Below the pieces are notes generated by a model. It saw only the letters and a list, made by a program, of their open reading frames with translations, was not told the DNA's origin and searched no databases. A stretch of DNA of 64,000 nucleotides from Adiantum capillus-veneris. Lineage: Eukaryota > Streptophyta > Polypodiopsida > Polypodiales > Pteridaceae. Position numbers and translations under genes: made by a program. Shown piece by piece: positions 37,706 through 48,985 of the stretch. The stretch spans positions 81,352,338 to 81,416,337 of the forward strand of contig CM043953.1 in the NCBI GenBank assembly GCA_014529385.2, written 5' to 3'. Each line of letters begins with the position of its first letter. Within the stretch, counting starts at the first letter, position 1.

Positions 37706-38678
37706 ATTTCATGTTCGAGGGATGACTAGAGGCTATACCTAGAGGACCTTGTAGTTAAGCTACGATAAAAGGAATTTCTCATGAAATCATTGCGTGACTG
37801 ATTACCTTTTCTTTGACCCCCCAAAGTGTTTTCACAGTTATTCAATTTGATGTGTGTGCTTATTTTGTATGCCTTGGGTTTTTTGCTTTTCAAGGAAAAG
37901 CGCCCACACTAGGAACCTCTAGGGCTCTAGTACCATAGGCAATACATGTGAGTGAAGTACCAAATCAAGCTGAGATTTCTCTTCCAGCTTAAGATTTTAC
38001 ATTGTGGCACTTTGATTTTTTGTTTGTTCATTTTCAGCATTTTAATTTTGTAACTTTGGGGGGTCATATAACAGTGATATACCTCCCCAGGCTCATCACA
38101 CTAGTAAACTCCCTTTATAATACTTAAGCGAAAGGTCAATAGGGTCAAGCCCACTAGAAATCCCTAGTACATTTCACACAATGCTGCTTAAATCGGATTA
38201 AGAACCTAAGTAACCATTGATTATTAAGAAGGCATTCCCCATGGTATTAAGAGAAGATCTCTAACACCTAACTTGGTCAAACTAGCTTAGTGGGACTGGT
38301 TGATTTTTAAACCTAGACAAGTGATTATGACAAAAAATTACATTGAATTAAATGTTTGTTACTAAGCAAATGTGCTGGATATTATCCTACCAATCACAAT
38401 CAAAGCAGACAATCATAGATGCAAAAAAGATAAGGGGCAATGCTAATGGACAAGAAACACCTGTTTGTGTCGATGGTCGCGCTTGATTTGAAGAGTGAGT
38501 CGAGATAAAGATTTCATGAAGGTCCAAATCCTATCAATAGCAACATGCTCCTGTACACACTAGGAAACAAAAGGAATACCTCCAGGAGGCACATTAGTGG
38601 GAAAAGGTACCAACACTTATTGAACACAACAAAAAACATAAGGAACCCTAACCTAATTATTTGCACTCCCCTAGAGAG

Positions 38679-39137
38679 TCAAGGGAATAGGATATTGTAG
38701 AGGTTGGGGGGAAACCCTAAGGCTAAACCCCTATCCTCGTTGTCGAGATAAACAAAGTCATCATCCATGAGACCATATGTGCCATCCGTGTAGTCTTGTA
38801 AATTTTCTTCTTCATCATAGGTGCCCATGTTTACTAAGAAGGTCACTAGACGCCTATAGTCATCTTGGTCAAAAGGGTAGGCTTGTGCAATGGGAGAAAC
38901 GCTCTCTACTAAGTATGGATCAGACGTGGTCAAGAGACGTATGAGCCATTTTAACTCCTCAAAATTCCTCTCACATGCTAGCGTACCTATCAAATCCCAT
39001 TCACATGCAAGCACTGGAAAGACCATGTGAAATATTTGTGAAAAGTAACGAGGGTACCTCTCACCCAAGGCAGGAGTGGATGACTCTAGCGTACTAGCCA
39101 TATCTGTATACGCAAATAGATGATGGTTAGAGTGCAA
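38679..39137 (-). CDS. ORF152, conserved protein of unknown function beyond family-B pol
   Basis: 152 codons; the conserved start is probably the internal Met of MASTLESSTPALGERYP. No signal peptide or membrane segment; Trp/Leu-rich middle (LKWLIRLLTTSDPYL) and acidic C-terminal half (DYTDGTYGLMDDDFVYLD). A diverged homologue in the inverted copy keeps most residues, including GERYP, WLIRLLTT, SPIAQAYP, DQDD and DYTDGTYGL, although the DNA differs by about 17% by eye. It lies after the polypurine tract and a TATA box, so probably within the LTR or driven by it. It could be an accessory protein or a captured host fragment. No family recognised. Confidence 0.5.
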   Translation of the reverse strand: MHSNHHLFAYTDMASTLESSTPALGERYPRYFSQIFHMVFPVLACEWDLIGTLACERNFEELKWLIRLLTTSDPYLVESVSPIAQAYPFDQDDYRRLVTFLVNMGTYDEEENLQDYTDGTYGLMDDDFVYLDNEDRGLALGFPPNLYNILFP

Positions 39138-39239
39138 ATATTACAAGGGTCGTGTTCTTGTGCATAATTTGTTTTTATGATTTTGTGTTATGGCTCTTGC
39201 TCTTTTACTTTTTTATCTTGTTTTTGTGACTATAAGGCT

Positions 39240-39250
39240 TTATATATACA
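39240..39250 (-). promoter_or_regulatory. TATA-like box in the inner LTR
   Basis: TGTATATATAAAG on the minus strand, about 80 bases after the TG end and 100 bases before ORF152. A counterpart lies at 52450-52466 on the plus strand. Confidence 0.5.
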
Positions 39251-39327
39251 TTCCCTAAGATTGGAGATTAAGGGGTCAGGGGGAAAGGTTGAGAGGAAAG
39301 TGAGTGAGTGATGATTATCAGCAAACA

Positions 39328-39343
39328 CTCCCCCCTTCCTTGG
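39328..39343 (-). other. Inner polypurine tract, family B
   Basis: Reads CAAGGAAGGGGGGAGT on the minus strand, directly before TGTTTGC. It is conserved in the inverted copy at 52358-52375. Confidence 0.8.
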
Positions 39344-39348
39344 GTAGA

Positions 39349-40257
39349 TCATACCGTTTGAAATGAGCTCGTCGCCCTTTGAAACCAATTGTTCCACTTG
39401 GTAATAGGTGAGGATTTTTGCCAGTAGTTTTCTATTACCCTAGGTGCCTCGTCAAGTTGCAAGGGTGGTAAGGTACTCTCCCAGGATCGAGCTTGAAGTG
39501 GTTCATCATGTGATTCTTGAACACTGGGAGGTGTGGATTCTTTTGTATCTTCATGGAGGTCCACTACTATAGATGGAGGCTGTGTAGAAGCTTTTACCTC
39601 TATGGATGAATTACATGAGGAGCTAGAAGCTTCATGGAACTCCCCCCTTCCTGAGCTAGGTGGAATAAATTGGTTTTGCCTTGGAGCCCAAACTAGCTCT
39701 GGACTAGGTGTGTAGCATTTTGTGATCTTTCCCTTCCCACGGTCTGCCATTGGCTTTAGTGTTACACTGTTTGACTCATATGGGTTTGTTGTCGATAGGG
39801 AAGGACACATTTTACGTTTAGGTACCCAAATTTGCTCATTTCCATCATAGTAGCCTTGGGCTTCTAATAGTCGTTTTGGAATCCATCGTGATTTGGTCTC
39901 GAATCTCCTAGAGCGCGCTCTTGGTTCTCTAGGGAAATTTTTTCTTGAAATGGATGGGAGGGTTGAGGTAGTTGGAAGTAAGGCATTGGGGACCCATTGA
40001 TATGTACTCTTAGGTCGTGCAGGTTGAGTACTTGCAATATTACTGCTTGCTGCAACTACAAGTGTTGAAGTGTTAGGTTCATGGGTAGCCGACAAAGACG
40101 AGTTAACCACCTTGGCTTGTGAATGTTGGCTATCCTTCAACTTTGCTAGAGTTTGCAACGTAGGTGACTTTGCTTGAATGATAGGGGTAAGAGTCGGTGG
40201 TCGCGTCGTGACACTACCAATATCCCAATTATTGTGCATTTGGTTGCCAACATCCAC
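39349..40257 (-). pseudogene. Family-B pol C-terminal W-x-P-K region
   Basis: Low-complexity Ser/Thr/Pro-rich tail of pol after retropepsin 2, reached by a frame change near 40220. It contains spaced tryptophan motifs: YQWVPNALL, SRWIPKRLL, QIWVPKRKM and LVWAPRQNQ. The inverted copy keeps corresponding motifs, and family A has its own set in the same place. It ends close to the polypurine tract. Function unknown; nucleic-acid or chromatin binding is only a guess. An upstream integrase frame overlaps its first 112 bases. Confidence 0.65.
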
Positions 40258-41624
40258 GTGTGTCCCAGGTTTACGTTGCCTTCCATAGCTCCAGCGGGCA
40301 TGACTAGAAACCTCTGCACTATGCTTCCATTGTCATAGACAACAGGGGTCTGAAGGACTCCAAGAATAGTAGTTTTCTTTTTATTAATGCCCTTGACTTG
40401 CATTGTACTCGGGGTTAGGGTCAGTTTCCCTAATTGACACCAAACTCCATAGGATAACAAATTGTGTTTAGCTCCCGTATCTAATAAGGCATTGTATAGT
40501 ACTTTCCCATAGGGGCTATTTAGCTCAATTGGGTATCGTAGCGGTGGCTCAGATTCTAATGAGTCGTCATCTGTGTCCTCGAAAAATGCTTGCGTGATTC
40601 CCAGATTAGCCTCTCGTTGGCGTCTAAGACGTTGTTGTCGTTCTCGAGCCTCAACTCTTGCTTGGATTTTTTTAAGCTCTGCTTGTTCCTTGGCAGCCTT
40701 CTTTTGATGGATGGCTTGCAACTCTTCCTGGCTTAGAGGATCATAATATCTTTTGAATTTACTCCCATTAAGGAATCCAATGGTTTCAACTCCATCTAGA
40801 GTCTCCACACGAATGGTACCTTGCGGGGTAATTTCACACACTCGATATGGTCCCTTACCAGCGTATTTCAATTTCTTCTTTTCATTACGTACCCCGTACA
40901 TAAGAACTTTATCACCAACCTTGATGTCTTTATCCTTTAAATGTCTATCAAACCACTTCTTTCTCCTATCCTTCTCCACTAGAGCATTTCGCACAACTAA
41001 TTGACTCTCTTCATCTAGCCTTTCCAGGATATATAATCGCTCCACTAAGGGGTTACCATCCCAACCTTCTTGAGAAGCTACTCGAAGACTAGGAATGACA
41101 AACTCCCATGGCATAACTGCTTCTTGGCCATACACCATCTTAAACGGTGTGCGATTAATAGCAACTTTATACGCAGTACGATAAGCCCATAAAGCTGATG
41201 TAAGCTTTAGGTCCCAATCAGTGCGATGAGCCTCAACTGTCTTTGTCAAAATGGAGATGAGAGTTTTGTTGGTACTCTCAGCTTGGCCATTTGCTTGGGG
41301 ATAATAGGGTGTAGACTTGTGGTGAGATATCATGAAGTTTGATGTGAGTTCTTTTATTACTTTATTTATAAAATGAGTTCCATTGTCACTCACAAGTTCA
41401 AAGGGGCATCCAAAACGTGTGATAATGTTCTCAAAGAGGAACTTAGCTGTTGTTTTTGCATCCTCCTTTCGTGTTGCTTTTGCTTCAGCCCATTTGGTTA
41501 CATAGTCGGTAGCCACAATGATATATCGTGATTGCGTGTTACGTGCAGCCGGACTAATCGGTCCTACAAAGTCTAAGCCCCACTTTTCAAATGGTTGGGT
41601 TACCTTGATGGGATGTAGAGGCAT
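40146..41624 (-). pseudogene. Family-B integrase core, C-terminal module and second retropepsin
   Basis: Integrase joins element cDNA to the chromosome. The triad is visible as D18 (GLDFVGP), D80 (VSDNGTHF) and E116 (GQAESTNK), with exact D-x35-E spacing. A GPY/F-like module follows (KVGDKVLMYG ... KGPYRVCEITPQGTIR), then a basic coiled region. About residue 375-465 comes a second aspartic-protease domain: ALLDTGAKHNLLS (D382), a glycine-containing strand, and LGHTWMLATKCTI matching the LG-x2-W ... IDW end of retropepsins. The ORF then frameshifts into the W-x-P-K tail. Aligns with family-A pol over the shared parts. Confidence 0.85.
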
Positions 41625-41723
41625 TCTATCACTTCTTTGTGGCTTCTTGAAGCGTTGGCATTCATCACATCCCTTTGCAAAAAGTGATGCATCCTTAAAC
41701 AGAGTGGGCCACCAATAGCCTGA

Positions 41724-42140
41724 CTATAAGATCTTTCGGGCAGTCAACTTTCCTGAAAAGTGACCACCAGCTACGCCCATGTGTGCCTCTTGTAGAATAT
41801 ATAAATACTCATCCTCGCATGCACAACGTCTAAGAACATCATCTTTTCCTCTCTTATAGAGAGTTCCAGCCAGTAAGCAATAGGGTTCGCATTCCTTGAT
41901 TAATTTTTGAGCTATATCTTTTCGCAGCTCTTTGGGTGGAAAACCATTAACTAAGAAGTTAACAATCTTTTCACTCCATTCAGGCATTGTCTCAACAATG
42001 AACAAAGGAGTATCAGGCAATTCATCATCAACCCCCGTAGGAGCTTCGCCATTAGGGATACGAGATAAATGATCCGCCATAACATGTTTTCTCCCAGGCC
42101 TCACAACAATGGTGAAGTCAAACTCAAGAAGAATTAACAA
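41724..42140 (-). pseudogene. Family-B RNase H end and integrase zinc finger
   Basis: Begins with the linker EFDFTIVVRPGRKHVMADHLSRIP, typical of the Ty3 RNase H/integrase boundary, and reaches HMGVAGGH, the two His of the HHCC finger. The two Cys (CDEC) lie beyond a TAG at 41724-41726. The inverted copy has CAA there, so the stop replaced Gln. Confidence 0.8.
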
Positions 42141-42143
42141 CCA

Positions 42144-42413
42144 TCATGTAATTCGACTTGTGGAACACGGCTTGTTTACCAAATATAGCAATGCTTGATG
42201 ATCAACATAAAACACAAACTTGGTAGTAAGAAGGTAATAGCGAAATTTCTTTACTGCGTAAATCATAGCTAGACCTTCGCGCTCTGTAGTAGTGTAGTTC
42301 ATCTCGGCATCATTTAATTGGCGACTTGCAAAGCTAATAGGGTAGTCCAATTTATGTTCTCCTGGTTGAGTTAGAACACACCCAATAGCAAAATTTGATG
42401 CATCAATATGCAC
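42144..42413 (-). pseudogene. Family-B RNase H
   Basis: Ty3-type RNase H, which degrades the RNA of the hybrid. It shows HIDASNFAIG, TTEREGLAMIYAVKKFRYYL and FVFYVDHQALLYL, with the catalytic Asp, Glu and Asp. It is separated from RT by TGA (Trp expected) and ends at a TGA where the inverted copy reads CGA (Arg). Confidence 0.85.
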
Positions 42414-42428
42414 ATGAAAAGGTACATT

Positions 42429-43490
42429 TCAATCAGGTGTTCGCAGGATTGGAGCACTTGTTAGGGCCTTCTTTAATAACTCATAAGATTGATGACATTC
42501 TTCCGTCCAGTGAAACTCGATAAGAAGCTTGTACAATGGACGCGCTATCTCGGCAAAGTTTAAAATAAACCTTCGATAATAACCAACATGGCCTATAAAT
42601 CTTTGAACTCCTTTATAGTTAGTAGGTGGTGGCAAATCGGCAATGGCTTTAATCTTACTCTCATCTGTGGATATCCCGTTCTTGGACACTATATGCCCTA
42701 GAATGACTCCATGCTTAACCCAAAATTGGCATTTGAAAGGGTTCAATGAGATGCGATAAAATCTGCACCTTTCAAATATTTTTCGTAGATATAACAAATG
42801 CTTCTTCCAAGAAGAATAAACACAAAGGTCGTCTAGGAAAGCTTCACAAAACTCCCTTAGAAATTCTTTAAACACAGTGTTTATTAATCGTTGGAATGTA
42901 GCAGGGGCATTTGTTAAGCCAAAAGCCATAACACGAAATGCAAACACTCCAAACTCTGTGATAAAAGCAGTTTTAGCTTGGTCCTCTAATGCAATTGTGA
43001 TTTGATTGTAACCAGAGTACCCATCTAAAAAGCTATAAGCTTCCTTGCCCGCAACTCTTTCAAGCACATGTTCTGAATATGGCAAGGGATAATGATCTCT
43101 CCTAGTAGCTGCATTAACTTTCTTGAGGTCCACGCACACTCTTAGTTTCCCATTCTTTTTTGGCACAATGACTATTGGAGAACTGAGTGCTCAATAGGGT
43201 ATATGAATCCACATTGGATAAGTTTTTCAATCTCCTCTTGTATAATTTTGGCGTACTTAGGATTCATTGGATAGGGTCGTTGCTGGACGGGTTTAGCAAT
43301 GTTGATCATGGGAATTGTATGTTGCACCACAGAAGGTGGAACGCCCTTCATGTCATGATATGTCCAAGCAAAGATATCCTTGTATTCCTTGAGGAGCTCC
43401 TTAAGTACAGCCTCTTCAGTTTCGGTAAGGTCTTGAGCAATAAAGACTGGTTTAGACTCCTCACCTGGTTCTGCTAATTCTATCTCTTTA
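42429..43490 (-). pseudogene. Family-B reverse transcriptase
   Basis: RNA-dependent DNA polymerase. The N-terminal part (ELLKEYKDIFAWTYHDM ... QQRPYPMNPKY) lies in one frame down to about 43185. After a frameshift the palm continues with VPKKNGKLRVCVDLKKVN, FLDGYSGYNQI, FGLTNAPATFQRLIN and the catalytic box AFLDDLCVYS, then the thumb/connection (KCQFWVKHGVILGHIVS). Motifs are intact, so the break is recent or sequencing-related. The inverted copy lacks RT entirely. Confidence 0.88.
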
Positions 43491-43537
43491 ACTACCGCTG
43501 GACCATCATAGACTCCACTGCTTCCATTGGTAGGTAT

Positions 43538-44356
43538 TCATTGGGCTTTGGCATACACAACCTTTCGCTCCCCCGTGGTATAAGATTTAAAATGTTCAGG
43601 AGCCGTATGTAAGTCAGCAGGCTCTTGTCCTGACGGAGACCTTTCTTTTAGTTCTGCCTCCTTTTGTTGTTGTGCTAACTCTCGGTTTTGACGTCTTCTT
43701 ATAGTTCGACTCAATTTCGGCTTTGTAACCTCCAATTGAGCGAGGCCAATGGGTCGCGGGCTGCACCACATGACACTCTGGAGATGTTCACCCCAATTGT
43801 CTACTAGCTTTCGATGAGCATCACATGCCCCTAGATAGCTAAGCCATTCTGCAGTAGATCTTTCCTTGTTTATCCTAGCTCTCACATTTGCTCGATATCG
43901 TCGTCTCTTATATGACCTTTGTTTCTTGTTAAGGTTTTGATTTTGGTAAATGTTTGAACTCGACTCGCATGATAGGTCTTCGCTTGTATCTTCTTCACTC
44001 TCATATAAATTACCATAGATGGTCGTACTAGGCCTTGAGTGTTCAGTTTCTATACTTGGTTCACTCGATGTTTCTTCAGGTTTTGAATCCATTTCTCCCT
44101 GAGATTCCATTTCTGATGTGTATTGGCCTGAAGCCTTTGAGGAATCATTGGTTTCACTCTCAGGTAGGTGTGCCTCTTTCTTATCATCGGATGTTACATG
44201 AGCTACACCTAACATGTTTACTGGTGCAATGTGTGGTATCTCTTCCCCATCTGGTGTTACCCAGGTTGTTCCTCTAGCTCCCCATGTATCTGTAGTTGCC
44301 GCTAGGTGCACCCAATCGACATTGACTGACTCAGCCATTCCGGGTAGGATATCCAT
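43538..44356 (-). pseudogene. Linker between protease and RT, family B
   Basis: 272 codons in the same frame as gag and protease, reached after TGA and TAG stops (44501-44503 and near 44408). Acidic Ser/Glu-rich first half, then a strongly basic stretch (KKQRSYKRRRYRANVRARI) and a Gln/Glu/Arg helix. No enzyme motif. It may be the tether between protease and RT. Confidence 0.55.
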
Positions 44357-44500
44357 ATAAGGACAATTCTCCCCAATATCCGTGTCTTCGTTACACGTGT
44401 AACAATACTATAATGGAGCTGAGTGAATTGTTGTGTCTGATTGATGATCAATGATGAATTTATTTCCTAGAGGATGCGTTTGACCACTTAAAAGATCAAC

Positions 44501-45367
44501 TCAAATGACAGAGTCTTGGAACTGTAAGTAGACGTGGTTTTTGGACCAGTCATGCACCATTTTTGCTTCCCTCATGAATGGACACCCTAAGATCATCTCA
44601 AATGACATAGGATGCTTGGAAAAATCCATAACAATGAAAGTCTGCCTTACCTTGTGTCCCAAGACCTTGATTCTGAGATCCTTTAGCATTCCAATAGGCG
44701 TAACAATAGATCCATTAGCCATTTTTACCACTACGCTTGTGGCTTCAAGGTGAGGTCGCCCCATAAACTCCCAACAACTCTTTGTCACCATGCTGACTCC
44801 CGCACCACCGTCAAGGACCCCCTTTACAGTTAATCCTTTAGTAGTGATTGGTAGAGTAGCATTAGATTCATCACCTTCAAAGTATTGCCCCAACTTGTTA
44901 ACGGGTACTTCAATTACAGATTCATGTCCCGCTAGGTCAGATGGTGGTGCTAAATGTTCCTCATCATTCATTACCGAGTCAGGTTTGTTCATATGTGCAA
45001 ACTGTGGTAATCCGGCCTGTAATTCTCCATTGAGGAAGGCTCGAAGAGCTGAGACTAGCTCGGGGTCTTTATATAGTTTGGACATGATGGTGGTTCTAAC
45101 TTCTAAAGACATGAAATCCATCAATTTGGCAACATTTAATGGCATCTTGTGGGACGTAGGACCCTGAAAAGAGAATGGTGAAGATGGAATCTCCACTTCC
45201 TCAAGGGGGTCGAGCATTCCCTCACCAAACATTCTCTCTAGTAGGAAAGGTGTGTGTCCACTTTCAGATGTCCTACCCTCACTCTCTTCCCGAATGATAC
45301 TGGGTATAGCTAACGGCCTGTAGTTCTTGTGAGGTTGAAATTGTGTGGGAAACACTGTGTCCGACAT
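44501..45367 (-). pseudogene. Family-B first retropepsin
   Basis: 288 codons starting directly after the gag TAG, in gag's frame. The N-terminal half is a linker. The protease fold runs from about residue 155 (KLGQYFEGDESNATLPI) through VLDGGAG (Asp 186), TPIGMLKDLRI, and MILGCPFMREAKMV ... DW. Family A has LDSGAG at this point; Gly in place of Ser/Thr in the Asp-Ser/Thr-Gly triad would be expected to weaken or abolish activity. A second retropepsin after integrase has an intact DTG. Confidence 0.8.
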
Positions 45368-48292
45368 CTAGATATGTTTGGTTTCAGGTTCTAATGTTCG
45401 TTGAGTTTCTTCCACCAAACCCCTCAGTTGTTGGACTCGTTCAATTTCCACTGTTGGGTTTGGATAGGTTCCAATCTTTCTCTTGCAATCCTCATTTTTT
45501 GTCTCTCGTGGCTTATCTTGGGGGTTCGCAACTGGGTGGTTTAACTTTGAATACTCTTTTGGTGTTCGTCGTAATTCCCTCTCGTGATCCTCCTCACTGG
45601 CTTTTTCCTTTGTAGTAACAGTTTTGGTCTCCGTGGTCTCTATCGAATCTGAGTCATCCTCAGTGTCATTCATATACACGGGATCCTCTCCTGTCCCTAT
45701 GTTAGTCTTTGAACTAGGTTCTGAGCTAGGAGCATTAAGGGATTTCTTTCTTCGTGCTTTCTTCTTTCTCGCTCCGCCAATGGATGCAGCATCTCTCTCT
45801 TCGAGGATGTAATTTTGCTTTTGGAGCATCGACCGTGTGAGTGCATTCACTGGTGCTATGTTTATAGTTGGTGGTGTCCCATCAACAATCTCTATTAAGT
45901 TCAATGGTGTGATTTTCGGTGCGTTTGGATTGTTAGGACACTGTGCGATCAAATGATCTATGCCACAACGATTACAAGTGAGTATTGGCATTGCCAATGC
46001 ACTCCCTTGACTTGTTTGCATTAGTGCAGCATTCTTTTGCATTCTTATGGGGCACTCAGCTACTCGATGTGGTCCACCACATTCGTAGCATTGAAGAGGT
46101 GGTCTCCTGGCAAAACTATTAATGTTTTGGCCTCTTGCTGCTAGTGCAGTAGCTTGATATACCGGTTTGATTTGTCCCCAATGGTCTTCCATATAGTACA
46201 TGGGACACTCCTCAAGCATGTCGACTCCATAGGTGATACTAGAGTCTATGTCCTCTTTGCAATCTACATAAGTACTAGATGAATCGCAACCTATTTGGTT
46301 CATAGGTGTAACTCTTGGATGAGGGGGTTGCGGTCCTAGCACTGGAGGTGGCAACGGTGTGGTTTGGACCACATTTTGGGTTCTAGGGACCATGTGCTGT
46401 AATGGCAACGGTTGCTCCATGGGTGGGGTAGGCATCAATGCAGGAACTCGAGGTGAGTCTGCCCAAGCTATAGGCGGTCTATTTTCCATGATGCGTTTAA
46501 GCATTAGGCAATCCTTCACTTGATGGCCATACCTACCACACGCGTTACAAGTCCCGTTAAACTTTACTCTGAAAGTAGGGCATTCACTCGTAGTATGTGG
46601 GCCCAAGCAAATTGAGCACCATTGTTGCTCCCTTCTTGGATACATATGAGTGTTTTGTGGAGCACGATTACCCCTAAGGCTTTCTTGGATGGCCTTGGTG
46701 AGATCTGCCAAAGTCATCTCAGATATCGTTTGCTCTTTCACGATTGGCTTTGTCTTCATTGGCTCATGCCCTGACGCTTGCGAGCTACTAGACTTCGGCT
46801 CGGCGGACACTCTTTCTCCTGCAATCATTAAATTATCCTCCAATTGGATTGCATTCATGGTGAATGCTTCCCAAGTAGTGATACCTCTAATGACTAGGCC
46901 ATTATAGATACTTTCATGTCGTAGTCCCCTAATGAATCTATCGAGCAATTGGTTGTTGTTGAATCTCTCGTTTGGATTGCATCGAGAATTCAAATTCTGT
47001 AGGCGACTAATGAAGTCTCTCACGGATTCACCTTCTTCTTGTTGGGATTTCTGGAGCTGAGAGGCTACACCCCAAAGTACTCCCTCTCGTATGTATTCTT
47101 TTAAGAACAGTCTCCTAAGAGTAGAGTAGATCGTTTTCTCTTCTACTCTTAAGGTTCTATACCAATCTCCAGCCTTTCCGCTTAGGGTCAAACTCAAAGC
47201 CTTACACTTATGTAGCTCATTGTGCTCTTCCAAGGAATCGCACACATGTTCAAAGACTTCCATATGCTTTCTAGCATCTCCGTCTCCACTGAATTTCTGT
47301 GTGAGCTTAGCTACTTGAACTGGCTTGCTCTTAGGCTCTCTATCAGGTGCACTACGCATGTTTTCCGCAATAGAGCGACCGATAGTTTGAGCAAATGCTA
47401 CCAAATCTCCTATTTGAGCAGGTATAATGGGTGTATGTGCTCCTGGAACCACATGTGAGATGGGAGTTGGCCTTGGCCTTGGCATACGCGCGGCTCTTGG
47501 GTCCCATATTTCGTATGGTGGTGTACCAGATGGTGGTCCAAAGTTTACAGGTGTGGCCCTAGGCATAGGGGGTGCCTGATATGGCATGTTATTATTAAAT
47601 GGCATGGCTCCACTTGTATAAGAGCTTGGATAATGCCATTGTGGATTGTAAGCTCTTGGAATAATCAGAGGTGTAGGAGCTACATGAGGCTGAGGTACGA
47701 CAGGTGCACATGATTGATACATACATGTAGGTATAGTTGGGGGCAGTGTGCTACTAGGCATCGGCGCAGTATTAACAAATGAACTCCATGGTGTACTTCT
47801 TGTCACGCTCAACACTGGGATATGCATGGTAGCCGTAGTGTCATTAAGAGAAAGATGAGCTAGATCTGGGAAGCTAAAGCTGCCACTTGTGGGCTCAGAT
47901 TGTACTGAGGCTCCTGGCGAAACAACATATGGAGGATCAATGGGGCTCACTGAGGGAGTCTCCATTTGTGATAGGGTTGGTTGGTTGGCCTTTCCCGTAT
48001 CCAAGAATATCATTAGGCCTGTTGAAGGCATGTTGATCCCTGTGTTCTGTCTTTCTAACTCGACAATCCTATGGAGGACATCACAGACTTTCTGTTGTTG
48101 CGCATCTATGCTAGTAGCACCTGATGTGGATTGTAGAACATCTAACCAACCCACATGATAGGTGTGTCCTGTGTAATGATCAGTTAAAGCTTCCGCTTGT
48201 AGGTCATACTCCCAATTTTTGTTTAGGAATATCCCATCTAGGCTTGGCGTGCTAGAGGTTTCCCTCGAAGTGGAAGCATTATTGCTCCCCAT
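45368..48292 (-). pseudogene. Family-B gag main ORF
   Basis: 974 codons, long for a plant Gypsy gag. Pro-rich first third, then a capsid-like Retrotrans_gag region about 330-480 (HMEVFEHVCDSLEEHN ... GDWYRTLRVEE ... LFLKEYIREGV ... FIRGLRHESIY). Four zinc knuckles follow: CSICLGPHTTSEC (about 558), CNACGRYGHQVKDC (580), CYECGGPHRVAEC (733) and CNRCGIDHLIAQC (771). The C-terminus is Lys/Glu-rich. It is in the same frame as both neighbours, separated upstream by TAA (48296-48298) and downstream by TAG (45368-45370). The ORF itself is intact; whether the flanking stops are read through or are damage is open. Confidence 0.85.
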
Positions 48293-48295
48293 CGC

Positions 48296-48985
48296 TTACC
48301 CCTCCGTGACTGCTACCTTGGGAGCACTCGGTTGCTCGGCTGGCATGATTGTTGTCATAGGAGCCTTTGATTTCAGGGCTCGACTTTGTTCTAGCCTTCG
48401 TAGGTTCTCAATTTCCCTCTCCCTTGTTGCTTGCATATAGCGTTCGATCTCTTGTACTTCGGCAAGACTCCTACCATCGGGTAGTAAAACCTCAGAGGGA
48501 GATAGTCCTAAAGGATCAGGAGGTGCAGTGGATGGAACATTCACATGCACACTCTCAAGAAGCATAGGGTCTATTTTAGGCATGAATGAAGAATTTACTT
48601 CCCCACTCCCTTCATTTATTTCATTAACCGCATGTTCGGAGCGAGTAGCTCTACTAAGGGTCTCTTTTAAGCGGCTAAACACGCTGGACCCGGGCCGTGG
48701 GCCCATGGCATGCATGTCTTGACTTGAACTATCAGGGTTTGGTGTAGGATACCCCTCCATGACTTTGTAGTCATAGGAAGAATCACTAGACGCAATATGA
48801 GGATCTTGGGTCGCGCTACCTTGAGTCCCAGCCGAAGGTCCAGAACCTAGGGTGGAGGAATAATGGGTGCCCGCGTAAATGGAGGCTTTACCAATATGCT
48901 CGTGCTCTAACACTCGTCCAGAGCGTAGATTCATATGACTTGGATCCCCTAGAAGTGTCAGTGAGTGCTCGTGAAGGCTGCTCAC
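48296..48985 (-). pseudogene. Family-B gag N-terminal ORF
   Basis: 229 codons ending in a TAA three bases before the main gag ATG, in the same frame. It contains the MNLRSGRVLEHEH motif about residue 18, shared with family A (MMNLRSGRN), and a Glu/Arg helix (EVQEIERYMQATREREIENL). Probably the amino end of gag cut off by a nonsense mutation. Confidence 0.65.

Larger units (their letters stand above)
37706..39327 (-). repeat. Inner family-B LTR-like sequence
   Basis: On the minus strand it begins TGTTTGCTGATAATC directly after a purine tract, as an LTR should, and has a TATA-like box about 80 bases in. A homologue in the opposite orientation lies at 52376-54006. The shared sequence ends at CATGAAATA, just beyond a possible terminal GAACA. 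The 5' partner is missing, so LTR identity is inferred. Confidence 0.5.

Noticed and set aside
45343-48722. Plus-strand ORFs opposite family-B gag
   Set aside because: Shadows of a 974-codon gag with four zinc knuckles on the other strand.
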